From the NCBI GenBank assembly GCA_023395735.1, contig JAEWYI010000117.1, forward strand, positions 1 to 22,778: 22,778 nucleotides of DNA, read 5' to 3'. The DNA is from Cyanobacteria bacterium OH_SFB_17. GTDB lineage: Bacteria > Cyanobacteriota > Vampirovibrionia > Gastranaerophilales > Gastranaerophilaceae. How positions within the stretch are numbered: position 1 is the first letter of the stretch; the number at the start of each line of letters is the position of its first letter. Both the position numbers and the translations under genes were made by a program. Under the pieces are notes generated by a model. That model made no database searches. It was not told where the DNA came from and worked only from the letters and a program-made list of their open reading frames with translations. Of the stretch, positions 22,567 to 22,778 are shown in pieces.

Positions 22567-22595
22567 ATTTTACTATCAAAACCACAAAAGTACAA
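22567..22595 (-). promoter_or_regulatory. Candidate promoter for the small-ORF/M23/lptD/aldolase operon
   Basis: On the minus strand TTGTAC (complement of 22590-22595), 17 nt, TAAAAT (complement of 22567-22572). This would give a leader of about 64 nt before the small ORF. The -35 is poor and the region is AT-rich, so other TA-rich boxes nearby are possible. Confidence 0.35.
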
Positions 22596-22609
22596 GAACT
22601 TTACATAAA

Positions 22610-22638
22610 TTGCAAAAAAAGTTAAAATCGTATAAAAT
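22610..22638 (+). promoter_or_regulatory. Promoter for the gene at 22645, probably leaderless
   Basis: TTGCAA (22610-22615), 17 nt, TAAAAT (22633-22638) within TATAAAAT, then 6 nt and the ATG. No Shine-Dalgarno site. The same spacing and almost the same bases precede the LptF/G gene. Confidence 0.55.
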
Positions 22639-22644
22639 AATCCT

Positions 22645-22778
22645 ATGTTATACAAGTTTTTGAACACTTTTTTAAATCCAAAAGAATTATTAACTCAAGC
22701 AAAAGTTGATATAAACCCGTTTCTGCTCGAAAATAATTCAAATAATGTTGAAAAACTTTATGAATTTTACAAAAATGA
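22645..22778 (+). CDS. Start of an unknown gene, cut by the window end
   Basis: The frame opens at ATG 22645 and stays open to the last base, giving 44 residues (MLYKFLNTFLNPKELL...; ...NNVEKLYEFYKN). There is no signal peptide and no recognisable motif in this part. Evidence that it is real: an uninterrupted frame, a good promoter exactly upstream, and divergence from the envelope operon. It has no ribosome binding site, consistent with leaderless translation. No function can be assigned from this fragment. Confidence 0.6.
   Translation, partial: MLYKFLNTFLNPKELLTQAKVDINPFLLENNSNNVEKLYEFYKN

Noticed and set aside
22497..22667. Longer 91-residue version of the small membrane protein
   Set aside because: It would overlap both divergent promoters and lacks a ribosome binding site; the ATG at 22496 has a strong one.

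Overview
The window looks like a chromosomal segment of an AT-rich, Gram-negative-type (diderm) bacterium. The best guess is a non-photosynthetic relative of Cyanobacteria (Melainabacteria/Vampirovibrionia, perhaps gut Gastranaerophilales). This rests on a BamA with only three POTRA domains, an LptD of the OstA-domain type, a SigF/SigB-like group 3 sigma factor, the low GC content, and several short lineage-looking proteins, one with an N-terminal 'SVSFSG' tag. The taxonomic call is inference. The stop codons I checked are normal (TAA, TAG, TGA). I found no tRNA, rRNA, CRISPR array, insertion sequence or prophage, and no gene-free stretch longer than 300 bases.

Layout. 106-930 (-): a MalG-type sugar ABC permease, divergent from 1103-3535 (+), the outer-membrane assembly pair bamA-skp. 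3606-4910 (+): pyrimidine nucleoside phosphorylase, behind a striking inverted repeat. 4919-5404 (-): an unknown protein. 5545-7981 (+): two genes in one operon, an orphan soluble protein carrying the cytoplasmic domain of the type III/flagellar export gate (FlhA/SctV) behind a DUF4177-like head, then a zinc alcohol dehydrogenase, closed by a 24-bp perfect hairpin terminator. 8087-9205 (+): LptF/LptG-family permease. 9202-12068 (-): a two-membrane-segment unknown, a WecA/TagO-type phosphosugar transferase and glyA. 12224-12766 (-): LysM membrane protein, divergent from 13007-14665 (+), a TPR protein. 14666-15890 (-): an unknown protein and 5-formyl-THF cyclo-ligase. 15940-16533 (+): cobO. 16615-18419 (+): a sigma factor translationally coupled to prepilin peptidase. 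18411-22496 (-): a tight operon, small 34-aa membrane protein, M23 peptidase with coiled coil, LptD, class II aldolase. 22645-end (+): start of an unknown gene.

A recurring theme is the cell envelope: BamA and Skp (outer-membrane protein insertion), LptF/G and LptD (lipopolysaccharide export), WecA-like enzyme (polysaccharide initiation), M23 and LysM proteins (peptidoglycan). GlyA, 5-formyl-THF cyclo-ligase and CobO form a loose one-carbon/corrinoid theme. The sigma factor plus prepilin peptidase suggest regulated type IV pili. The most unusual item is the FlhA-C-like protein at 5545-7011: it lacks the whole membrane half of the family and has no flagellar or type III genes nearby, and its promoter carries two nested dyads. 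Several genes (clearest at 8087 and 22645) seem to be transcribed from promoters that place the start codon at +1, suggesting leaderless mRNAs.
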